From assembly GCA_003517725.1 (NCBI GenBank), contig DOZZ01000003.1:981-6003 (forward strand): a stretch of DNA of 5,023 bases, written 5' to 3'. The notes below the pieces were generated by a model. The model made no database searches and had not been told where the DNA came from. It was given only the letters and a program-made list of their open reading frames with translations. This DNA comes from Bryobacterales bacterium (GTDB lineage: Bacteria > Acidobacteriota > Terriglobia > Bryobacterales > Bryobacteraceae). Both the position numbers and the translations under genes were made by a program. The first letter of the stretch is position 1, and each line of letters starts with the position of its first letter. Positions 1 through 5,023 of the stretch are shown here, one piece after another.

Positions 1-648
1 GACGACTGGCCGCTCGACAACGCCGTGACGTCGAACCTGGCCCCAAAACTCGGCCAACGCCTGTGGCCGGCGGGCATGGTGCTCGAAGGCGGCAGTATCG
101 ACGTCAATGGATCCGGCACGCTGCTGACTACCGAAGAATGCCTGTTAAGTCCGGTGCAGGCGCGCAACCCTGGGCTGTCACCAGCCGAAGTCGAGCGGCT
201 GCTGGGTGAGTATCTGGGCATCGACCGCGTGGTGTGGCTGCGCCGCGGCATCGCCGGCGACGATACGCACGGGCATATCGATGACCTCGCGCGTTTCGTC
301 GACGCCGAAACCATCGTCATCGCCTCCGAAGACGATCCGTCGGATGCCAACTACGAGCCGCTCCGCGAGAACTTCGACCTGCTTCGCAAGGAGCCGTTCC
401 GTGTTGTAAAGCTGCCCATGCCTCACCCCCTCCAGTTCAACGGAGTGCGACTGCCCGCCAGCTACGCCAACTTCTACATCGCCAACCGCATGGTCCTGGT
501 GCCGACGTTTAATGACCCCAACGATCGCCACGCTCTGGCCACGCTGGCCGGCCTGTTTCCGGACCGCGAAGTAGTTGGCATCCACTGCGTGGAACTGGTC
601 TGGGGCCTGGGAACGCTGCATTGCATGACGCAGCAACAGCCCGCCTGA
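1..648 (+). CDS. aguA: Agmatine deiminase (agmatine iminohydrolase), 5'-truncated by window edge
   Basis: This is the C-terminal part of a guanidino-modifying enzyme of the agmatine deiminase / PAD_porph family. The family hydrolyses agmatine to N-carbamoylputrescine and ammonia in the cytosol, on the arginine-decarboxylase route to putrescine. The frame is open to base 1, giving 215 visible residues. Family members have about 340-370, so some 130-150 N-terminal residues lie outside the window. Visible family motifs are the MVLEGGSIDVNG block (bases 76-111), THGHIDD (265-285) with the catalytic His (274-276) and Asp (280-282), and the terminal GTLHCMTQQ (610-636) with the nucleophilic Cys at 622-624. 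All expected C-terminal catalytic residues are present, so the gene looks functional. A GTG at 25 is internal and not the start. No N-carbamoylputrescine amidase partner is visible; it could lie upstream. Agmatine deiminase is strongly favoured over peptidylarginine deiminase by the compact C-terminus, though substrate is inferred from family resemblance. Confidence 0.93.
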   Translation, partial: DDWPLDNAVTSNLAPKLGQRLWPAGMVLEGGSIDVNGSGTLLTTEECLLSPVQARNPGLSPAEVERLLGEYLGIDRVVWLRRGIAGDDTHGHIDDLARFVDAETIVIASEDDPSDANYEPLRENFDLLRKEPFRVVKLPMPHPLQFNGVRLPASYANFYIANRMVLVPTFNDPNDRHALATLAGLFPDREVVGIHCVELVWGLGTLHCMTQQQPA

Positions 649-706
649 GATTGTGACCATGGACGCCAACCACCGGGGCGCTGTATGATCATGGTTCGAA
701 CGCGCC

Positions 707-710
707 GGAG
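707..710 (+). promoter_or_regulatory. Ribosome binding site of the small gene at 717
   Basis: The sequence GGAG sits 6 bases before the ATG at 717, an ideal Shine-Dalgarno spacing. It is the clearest ribosome binding site in this plus-strand run, since neither the channel gene nor the PHP gene has one as good. It is the main support that the short reading frame is translated. Confidence 0.6.
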
Positions 711-716
711 TAGCCC

Positions 717-878
717 ATGCTGCCGATTGATGTGGATGACATCGTCGAAGTGAACTATGAAGCCGGCGGCGACTGCGCCGAGATCACCTTCAAAGACGGC
801 GTCACCCGCGTGTTCGAGGGCGAGGAACTGCTGCAGATCCTCTCCCTCCTGAACCACTGGACGCCGCCCACCGCCTGA
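717..878 (+). CDS. Small acidic protein of unknown function (53 aa)
   Basis: I do not recognise this protein. It is 53 residues long, starting MLPIDVDDIVEV and ending in NHWTPPTA. It is strongly acidic, with 11 Asp/Glu against 2 Lys/Arg. The residue pattern suggests about three short beta strands (residues 9-16, 20-27 and 29-34) followed by an amphipathic helix (36-48, LLQILSLLNHW). It has no signal peptide or membrane segment and a single Cys (20). Support for coding comes from the well-spaced GGAG before the ATG, mostly G/C third positions like the neighbours, and a snug fit between the deiminase gene (68-base gap) and the channel gene (22-base gap). The short distance to the channel suggests co-transcription, possibly coupled translation, because the channel start lacks its own ribosome binding site. 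A role as a soluble accessory factor is only conjecture. Confidence 0.65.
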   Translation: MLPIDVDDIVEVNYEAGGDCAEITFKDGVTRVFEGEELLQILSLLNHWTPPTA

Positions 879-900
879 CGTCTTCGCCCTTTCGCCCGCC

Positions 901-1845
901 ATGAAGCCGACGCCATTCGACCCCGGCCTGACTGAAAAGTTCACCGGCCGCATTCGCCGCACCATTGAAAAAGACGGCTCGTTCAATGTGCTCCGCCGCG
1001 GCGCTCTGAAGGACCGCGCCTTCTACCTGCGGATGATCAATGCCTCCTGGACCAGGTTTTTCGCCCTCATCGCGGCGGCGTTTCTGGCGGCCAACTGCTT
1101 CTTCGGGATGATCTATTTTCTGGCGAGCCCCGATCGCGTCCACGCTTCCGGCAGTTCGTCCGAGCTAGGCCGGTTCGCGCACGATTTTTTCTTCAGCGTG
1201 CAGACCCTCACCACAGTGGGCTACGGCAACATGTATCCCGTGGGCCTCTGGGCCAATAGCGTGGCGTCAGCCGAGGCGCTCATCGGCTTGCTGGGGTTCG
1301 CGGTCGCTACCGGTCTTCTCTTCGGCCGCTTCTCGCGCCCCTCGGCCAGCGTGCTGTTTAGCGACAAGGCGCTGATTGCCCCGTATCAGGACGGCATGAG
1401 CCTGCAGTTTCGCATCGCCAACCGCCGCTCCAACGAACTGCTCGAGCTCGAAATTAACGTGCTGCTGATGACGGTCCAGGGCAACACCTCCGAATTGCGG
1501 CGCGACTACCAGAAATTGCATCTGGAACGCTCGCACGTTTATTTTTTTCCGCTCACCTGGACCATCGTCCATCCCATTGACGAGTCCAGCCCGCTGTATG
1601 GCAAGACCCCTAAGGATCTGGACGACTGGCAAGCCGAATTCCTGATCCTGCTCAAGGCCTTCGACGACACCTTCAGCCAGAGTGTACATGCGCGCTACTC
1701 CTACCGCCACGAAGATCTGGTGTGGGATGCCCGTTTTCTGCCGGCTTTCAACGTGAGCGATGACGGATGCCTGCTGCTGGACCTGCATCGCGTCAGCGCT
1801 TTCGTGGTCTCGTCCCCCGGCGACCAGCCGGTTAACGCCTCCTGA
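901..1845 (+). CDS. Inward-rectifier-type potassium channel, KirBac3.1-like
   Basis: This is a prokaryotic Kir channel of 314 residues, a tetrameric inner-membrane K+ channel gated by its cytoplasmic domain and by lipids. Parts in order are a cytoplasmic N-terminus, an amphipathic slide helix (about 36-50), outer helix TM1 (about 52-75), pore helix and selectivity filter TVGYG (residues 105-109, bases 1213-1227), inner helix TM2 (about 118-142) and an immunoglobulin-like cytoplasmic domain (about 148-305). By my recollection of KirBac sequences, blocks such as LTWTIVHPIDESSPLYG and SVHARYSY match KirBac3.1 most closely. Gln101 before the filter also follows that subgroup, where KirBac1.1 and animal Kir channels have Glu. 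Phe141 aligns with the KirBac1.1 gate Phe146, and Arg143/Arg146 with its lipid-contact arginines. The ATG at 901 has only a pyrimidine-rich leader and no Shine-Dalgarno, but it gives an N-terminus of the family's usual length. No voltage sensor is present, so it is not a Kv channel. Confidence 0.95.
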   Translation: MKPTPFDPGLTEKFTGRIRRTIEKDGSFNVLRRGALKDRAFYLRMINASWTRFFALIAAAFLAANCFFGMIYFLASPDRVHASGSSSELGRFAHDFFFSVQTLTTVGYGNMYPVGLWANSVASAEALIGLLGFAVATGLLFGRFSRPSASVLFSDKALIAPYQDGMSLQFRIANRRSNELLELEINVLLMTVQGNTSELRRDYQKLHLERSHVYFFPLTWTIVHPIDESSPLYGKTPKDLDDWQAEFLILLKAFDDTFSQSVHARYSYRHEDLVWDARFLPAFNVSDDGCLLLDLHRVSAFVVSSPGDQPVNAS

Positions 1846-1864
1846 ACCCCGTTACCATGGAGTT

Positions 1865-2731
1865 TTGAGGATCGATCTCCATACACACACGGACCAATCG
1901 GACGGTACGTCGGCTCCCGACGAACTGGTGCGCCAGGCGCTGGCCGTGCCGCTGGGCGCTCTGGCCATCACCGACCACGATACTTTCGCCGGTTACGAAC
2001 AGGCCGCGCCGGTGGCCCGCGAAGCCGGTCTGGAACTGGTCCGCGGCATCGAGCTCAGCACCAGGCTGAGCTTGGCGGGACGCCACGGGCGCGCGCCCAC
2101 GGCGCACCTGCTGGGGTATTTCGTGCAAGGCGAACCGTCCGCTGAATTCCGCGCCTGGCTGCAGGGGCAAGGGAAGAACCGCGACCGGCGCAACGTGGCG
2201 TTGATCGCCAAGCTCCGCTCATTAGGCGTCGACATCACGCTGGAGGAAGTGAAGCAGGTGGGCCGCAATCAGACCGGGCGTCCGCACTTCGCGAGCGTTT
2301 TGGTGCGCAAAGGCTACGCGCTAAACCATCGTCAGGCATACGACTTCTATCTGGCCGACGAGGCCCGTGCCGCGGTGGAACGCGAGCAGGTGCCGGTCGG
2401 CGAAGGCCTGCGGCGTTTACGCGAGGCCGGCGCGGTGCCGGTGCTGGCCCACCCGATCCGGATGCCCTTCGGCCCCGCCGACGAGCGCCTGATCGACTTA
2501 CTCGGCCACCTAAAGGAGCAGGGGCTCGAAGGCCTGGAGTGCCAGCACAGCGAACATTCGGCTGAAGATGTCGCCGCTTTCCAGAGCCTCGCGCGCAAGC
2601 TGGATCTGAAGGAAACCGGCGGCTCCGATTTCCACGGCGGCAACAAACCCGACATTGACCTGGGCACGGGCAGAAACGGCAACGTGCACGTGGCGTACGA
2701 GCAATTAGAAGCGTTGCGAACGCCCCGGTAA
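1865..2731 (+). CDS. PHP-domain phosphoesterase, TrpH/YciV (RNase AM) type
   Basis: This is a cytosolic metal-dependent phosphoesterase of the polymerase-and-histidinol-phosphatase superfamily, 288 residues from the TTG at 1865. E. coli YciV (RNase AM) has 293. Relatives hydrolyse 3',5'-nucleoside bisphosphates or trim RNA 5' ends; the substrate here is inferred only. Metal-site motifs are in the expected order: DLHTHTDQSDGT (residues 4-15; H6, H8, D13), ITDHDT (35-40; D37, H38), GIELS (61-65; E63), H81, GRPHF (138-142), VLAHP (193-197; H196) and GGSDFHG (252-258; D255, H257). The start is uncertain. Homology begins exactly at RIDLHTHT, so TTG 1865 is preferred, but GGAG (1859-1862) is only 2 bases away. 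An in-frame ATG at 1760 would overlap the channel gene by 86 bases and add a Trp/Pro-rich segment that looks non-native. The stop of the channel gene is 19 bases upstream, suggesting one operon. Confidence 0.88.
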   Translation: MRIDLHTHTDQSDGTSAPDELVRQALAVPLGALAITDHDTFAGYEQAAPVAREAGLELVRGIELSTRLSLAGRHGRAPTAHLLGYFVQGEPSAEFRAWLQGQGKNRDRRNVALIAKLRSLGVDITLEEVKQVGRNQTGRPHFASVLVRKGYALNHRQAYDFYLADEARAAVEREQVPVGEGLRRLREAGAVPVLAHPIRMPFGPADERLIDLLGHLKEQGLEGLECQHSEHSAEDVAAFQSLARKLDLKETGGSDFHGGNKPDIDLGTGRNGNVHVAYEQLEALRTPR

Positions 2732-2735
2732 CAAC

Positions 2736-2803
2736 GTGGGGCAGGCTCGCGCTCCCAGAGGATGGTCGGGCTAAAGCCCTCCGCAGGCTGAAGCCCGCCC
2801 CAC
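2736..2803. repeat. Nested GC-rich inverted repeat between convergent genes
   Basis: The outer arms GTGGGGCAGGCT (2736-2747) and AGCCCGCCCCAC (2792-2803) are complementary at 11 of 12 positions, the exception being an A/C mismatch. Inside lie GGGCTAAAGCCC (2768-2779), a 5-bp hairpin with a 2-base centre, and GGCTGAAGCC (2786-2795), a second small palindrome that competes with the outer arm. GCAGGCT also occurs twice directly (2741-2747 and 2783-2789). The element fills most of the 97-base gap between the PHP gene and the oppositely oriented GAF-ANTAR gene, starting 5 bases after the PHP stop. It could fold in transcripts from both sides and act as a shared terminator or RNA stabiliser, although no T-run follows. 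The architecture resembles dispersed intergenic palindromic repeats that I recall from acidobacterial genomes. Copy number elsewhere cannot be seen here. Confidence 0.7.
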
Positions 2804-2828
2804 AAATCCAGGTGACCGCGCCACGCGC

Positions 2829-4070
2829 CTACATCAACTCTTCCGGTCCTCTTTCGCGCGGCGGGGGCTTGTCCGAATCCTTGCGGTTCAGATCGTCCGC
2901 CAGAATCACGGCTTCGGCCAAGTCGCGCATGGGCCGGCGCAGGCGGCGGCTCTCGTTGCGCAGCCGCAGGTAGGCCTCTTCTTCCGTCAGGCTGTGCTTG
3001 TACTGCAGGATGCCTTTGGCGCGCTCGATCAACTTGCGAGCCTCCAGCGTGCGCTTCATCTCGAGCGTCTCGGACATTAGCCGTGCGTTCTCGATGGCGG
3101 TCGCGGCTTGGCCCGCCACCACCCTGACAAAACCGACTTCGTCTTCGGCGAACACGCGTGGATCCGCTGTGTAAATATTGACGGTCCCGATCACTTTGTC
3201 GCGCGACGTCATCGGCACCGACAACAGCGAGCACAGCCCCGTCTTGCGCGCCAGTTCCGGGTAGCGGTACTGCTTCTCGTCGAGCACGTTCGGAATAATG
3301 ATGGGCTTGCCTTCGCGCACCACGCGGCCGATCAGCGAGTCTTCAATCTTCAGCGGCCCTTTGTTCAGATAATCGGGCGAGGAGCAGCGAGCCGCGCTGA
3401 TCACCAGCTCGCGCTTCTCGTCGTCCACCAGCATGATCGAGCACACCGGCGCATCCAGCGTCTCGGCCAGCATCTCCGAGATGGTCTGTAGAATGCGCTC
3501 CAGATAACTTTCGGCCGAGATGGTCTGCGCCATCGCCGCCAAAGTCTCCATACGGCGCCCGGCCGAGAGCGACTGTTCTTCGAGACGCGCTTTTTCAAGC
3601 GCGCCGCCCATCTGCTCGCCAATAAACGTGACCAGCGCGACCTCGTCGGGCGTATGCGCGTGCCGCTCGCGATGGTGCACGTTGATGACGCCGCTCAATT
3701 CCCCGGCGGCAATCAGCGGTACCGAGAGAAACGCCTCATAAGTATCTTCCTGCAGCGACTGGAAGCTCTTGAACCGCGCGTCGCGCGCCGCGTCTTTCGA
3801 CAGCGCCACCACCGAGCGATGTTCGGCCACCCACCCCGTAATGCCTTCGCCCATGCGCAGGCGCAAATTGCCGATCTCCGATGCGTGCGGCAAATGCGAA
3901 GCGCGCAGCACGATGTCGCCGGTCTGGTGATCGGCCAGATACACCAGGCACGCGTCACAATCGGTCACCTGCATGATCAGATTCACCAACTCCTGCAGGA
4001 CTTTGCTCAATTCCAGATCGGAACTGACAATATTACTAATGCGATGGAGTAATGCGACTTGGCTTCCCAT
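2829..4070 (-). CDS. GAF-GAF-ANTAR protein, ligand-sensing RNA-binding antiterminator
   Basis: This is a cytosolic regulator of 413 residues counted from the ATG at 4070. GAF domain 1 spans about residues 19-160 (GEGITGW at 74-80) and GAF domain 2 about 188-328 (SLIGRVVREGKP and SVPMTSR blocks). A helical linker leads to an ANTAR domain at about 335-395 (bases about 2885-3070), followed by a Lys/Arg/Pro-rich tail. ANTAR signatures seen are ERAKGIL, EEEAYLRLR, a conserved Ser (374) and DLAEAV. ANTAR domains bind paired stem-loops with six-base loops in leader RNA and prevent termination; GAF domains bind small ligands or mediate dimers. There is no kinase, receiver or DNA-binding domain, so it is probably a one-component sensor. 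The frame opens further to a TTG at 4100, adding 10 residues. ATG 4070 is preferred because TATACT (minus strand, 4106-4101) would put a transcript start near 4094, but neither start has a good ribosome binding site. The gene diverges from the nitroreductase gene. Confidence 0.9.
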   Translation of the reverse strand: MGSQVALLHRISNIVSSDLELSKVLQELVNLIMQVTDCDACLVYLADHQTGDIVLRASHLPHASEIGNLRLRMGEGITGWVAEHRSVVALSKDAARDARFKSFQSLQEDTYEAFLSVPLIAAGELSGVINVHHRERHAHTPDEVALVTFIGEQMGGALEKARLEEQSLSAGRRMETLAAMAQTISAESYLERILQTISEMLAETLDAPVCSIMLVDDEKRELVISAARCSSPDYLNKGPLKIEDSLIGRVVREGKPIIIPNVLDEKQYRYPELARKTGLCSLLSVPMTSRDKVIGTVNIYTADPRVFAEDEVGFVRVVAGQAATAIENARLMSETLEMKRTLEARKLIERAKGILQYKHSLTEEEAYLRLRNESRRLRRPMRDLAEAVILADDLNRKDSDKPPPRERGPEELM

Positions 4071-4143
4071 GGTTTCGACTGCTATGGCTTCGCTTGACAA
4101 AGTATAGGTCCCCGCCGTCTCAGGATGCTTTCAGCTTTAAGTG

Positions 4144-4182
4144 TAGAAATAGGGTGACTTGGCGTCCAATCCAAAATTTCTA
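4144..4182. promoter_or_regulatory. Inverted repeat in nitroreductase leader (operator or RNA stem)
   Basis: TAGAAAT (4144-4150) and ATTTCTA (4176-4182) are perfect inverted repeats separated by 25 bases, in an AT-richer stretch between the divergent GAF-ANTAR and nitroreductase genes. Inside, TTGG (4159-4162) can pair with CCAA at 4166-4169 or 4171-4174, so a two-part stem-loop could form in RNA. As DNA, the arm centres lie 32 bp apart, about three helical turns, which would suit a dimeric or looped protein site. Which of these applies, if either, cannot be decided from the sequence. A 7-bp repeat of this kind could also be chance. Confidence 0.35.
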
Positions 4183-4217
4183 TGTTCCAGATGACATTCC
4201 GGAGCATCATCGAAGAG

Positions 4218-4805
4218 ATGGACAAAACCGCCAAACCCGATCATCCGATTCTGGATGTGATGACCCGCCGCTGGAGCCCTTATGCTTTCGACGGGCGTCC
4301 CGTGGAGGAGGCTAAGTTGCATCGAATCTTCGAGGCCGCGCGGTGGGCCGCGTCGAGCTTCAATGAGCAGCCCTGGCGCTTTCTTACGGCTGCCACTGCC
4401 GATCGTCCCGCTTTCGAGAAGCTCGCGAGCGTGCTGGCGCCGGCCAACCACTGGGCTGAAAATGCACCTTTTCTGGCGATGTCGGTGGCCCGCACTCGAT
4501 TTACCCACAACGGTTCGCCCAATCGCGTGGCGGTGCACGACGTCGGGCAGGCCGCCGCGCACATGGCGCTGCAAGCCGTTGCGGAAGGCCTCGTCATGCA
4601 CCAGATGGCCGGTTTCGATACGGCGCGCGCCCGCGAGATCTATGGCATTCCGGCGGAATTTGAGCCGGTTGCGATGATCGCCATCGGCTACGAGGGAGCC
4701 CACGACCGCATTCCCGAAAGTCTGCGCGAGCGCGAACGGCGGCCGCGCTTGCGCAAGCCGCAGCCGGAATTCGTGTTTACCGGCGCGTGGCCTCACGCGT
4801 TTTGA
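4218..4805 (+). CDS. Nitroreductase-family FMN-dependent oxidoreductase
   Basis: This is a soluble flavoprotein of the nitroreductase superfamily, 195 residues from the ATG at 4218, which is typical of the family. Members form FMN-binding homodimers that use NAD(P)H to reduce nitro compounds, quinones or other acceptors; the natural substrate here is unknown. Visible features are the N-terminal flavin-binding RRWSPYAF (residues 17-24), AARWAASSFNEQPWRF (40-55) with the Asn-x-Gln-Pro-Trp flavin contact, the long central helix HDVGQAAAHMALQAVAEGL (107-125) and the strand VAMIAIGY (151-158) near the FMN phosphate. The C-terminus is rich in Arg/Glu and ends in WPHAF. In-frame ATGs at 4182 and 4191 would add 12 or 9 residues. 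The start at 4218 is chosen because MDKTAKPDHP resembles the usual N-terminus and a purine-rich GGAG (4201-4204) and GAAGAG lie upstream, although neither is ideally spaced. It diverges from the GAF-ANTAR gene, so the two may share control. Confidence 0.9.
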   Translation: MDKTAKPDHPILDVMTRRWSPYAFDGRPVEEAKLHRIFEAARWAASSFNEQPWRFLTAATADRPAFEKLASVLAPANHWAENAPFLAMSVARTRFTHNGSPNRVAVHDVGQAAAHMALQAVAEGLVMHQMAGFDTARAREIYGIPAEFEPVAMIAIGYEGAHDRIPESLRERERRPRLRKPQPEFVFTGAWPHAF

Positions 4806-4820
4806 TCTTCGCCCGTTGGC

Positions 4821-4857
4821 GGTGTGGCGCAGCCCATCGCCACGCGGAGGCTTTTTT
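4821..4857 (+). terminator. Possible intrinsic terminator after the nitroreductase gene
   Basis: GTGGCG (4824-4829) pairs with CGCCAC (4838-4843) around an 8-base loop, extendable by a G-T wobble and a further G-C pair, and a run of six T follows at 4852-4857. The T-run begins 8 bases after the core stem, farther than in a textbook rho-independent terminator, so the call is moderate. It lies 16 bases past the nitroreductase stop in the gap between two convergent genes and is oriented for the plus strand. The rest of the gap (4858-4906) shows nothing recognisable. Confidence 0.45.
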
Positions 4858-4906
4858 CGGTGCTATTAGCTTCTATGGAACTATCGGGAGGGGTGACCGG
4901 CTCTAA

Positions 4907-5023
4907 TCAGGCAATCGCCGCATCGATCTTTTCCGGATCCACGCCGAGCTCCCCGAACGCCTTCACCGCGCGTTTAACGTCGAACTTGCCATCGCGCGCC
5001 AATCGCGACAACGCCGCCGCCAC
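4907..5023 (-). CDS. C-terminal end of an unidentified protein, truncated by window edge
   Basis: The last 38 codons of a minus-strand reading frame run in from the window end and stop at TGA (4909-4907). The visible part is helical and charged, with the ending ARDGKFDVKRAVKAFGEL and then GVDPEKIDAAIA. Support for coding is the strongly G/C-biased third positions and a natural soluble-protein composition, whereas the opposite strand in the same stretch reads as Ser/Ala/Asn-rich sequence of shadow type. The family cannot be named from this piece, and the only inference about function is that it is likely cytosolic. It converges with the nitroreductase gene across a 101-base gap. Confidence 0.55.
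   Translation of the reverse strand: MAAALSRLARDGKFDVKRAVKAFGELGVDPEKIDAAIA

Noticed and set aside
178..669. Minus-strand reading frame opposite the agmatine deiminase gene
   Set aside because: It is fully antisense to a gene with intact catalytic motifs, and the translated sequence has no recognisable domain.
684..689. TATGAT as a -10 box ahead of the small gene
   Set aside because: It matches the consensus at 5 of 6 positions, but no -35-like hexamer occurs at 16-18 bases upstream and there is no extended -10 TGn.
802..1143. Minus-strand 113-codon frame over the small gene and channel start
   Set aside because: It is Gly/Arg/Ala-rich shadow sequence antisense to the channel N-terminus and to the small gene, which has a better start signal.
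1621..1630. GACGACTGGC at 1621 repeats the first ten bases of the window
   Set aside because: Both copies encode Asp-Asp-Trp inside unrelated proteins and the match does not extend further, so it is coincidence.
1760..1864. Extending the PHP gene upstream to ATG 1760
   Set aside because: The added 35 residues are the channel gene read in another frame (Trp/Ser/Pro-rich), and family homology begins at RIDLHTHT.
2736..2803. The intergenic palindromes as an ANTAR dual-hairpin target
   Set aside because: The hairpins have 2-4-base loops, or six-base loops starting with C on either strand, which do not fit the A1/G4 hexaloop consensus.
2347..3234. Long 295-codon minus-strand reading frame
   Set aside because: It spans two well-supported genes and their intergenic repeat. 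Its product is Arg/Ser/Gly-rich with no family motif, as expected for a shadow in GC-rich DNA.
4094..4099. Perfect TTGACA on the plus strand as a -35 box for the nitroreductase gene
   Set aside because: No reasonable -10 lies 16-18 bases downstream (around 4117-4122 the sequence is GC-rich GTCTCA), and the hexamer overlaps the 5' end of the opposite gene.

Overview
The window is a GC-rich (roughly 60%), densely coded bacterial chromosome segment with mostly G/C third codon positions. The gene mix (KirBac3.1-like potassium channel, PHP phosphoesterase, GAF-GAF-ANTAR protein, short intergenic spacers and a nested GC-rich inverted repeat between convergent genes) would suit a soil acidobacterium of the Solibacter/Bryobacter kind. 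That placement is inference from style and gene content; no phylogenetic marker is present. There is no tRNA, rRNA, CRISPR array, transposase or phage gene.

Layout. Positions 1-2731 hold a plus-strand run of four genes. They are the C-terminal two thirds of an agmatine deiminase (cut by the window start), a 53-residue acidic protein of unknown function (717-878), an inward-rectifier-type potassium channel (901-1845) and a TrpH/YciV-type PHP-domain phosphoesterase (about 1865-2731). Gaps are 68, 22 and 19 bases, so the last three probably form one transcript. A nested inverted repeat (2736-2803) fills the gap to the convergent minus-strand gene at 2829-4070, a two-GAF sensor with a C-terminal RNA-binding ANTAR domain. 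Divergent from it is a nitroreductase-family flavoprotein (4218-4805), whose leader contains a 7-bp inverted repeat. A hairpin with a T-run follows the nitroreductase. The last 117 bases are the C-terminal end of an unidentified minus-strand gene.

How the genes may work together. Agmatine deiminase feeds putrescine synthesis, and polyamines are the classical pore blockers of Kir channels, so its position upstream of a Kir channel is suggestive but not proof of a link. The GAF-GAF-ANTAR protein has no kinase or receiver partner in the window. It is probably a one-component ligand sensor that acts on RNA, and its target is not evident. I see no clearly new multi-gene system. The best leads are the small unknown gene beside the channel, the orphan ANTAR regulator, the intergenic repeat and the ambiguous start of the PHP gene.
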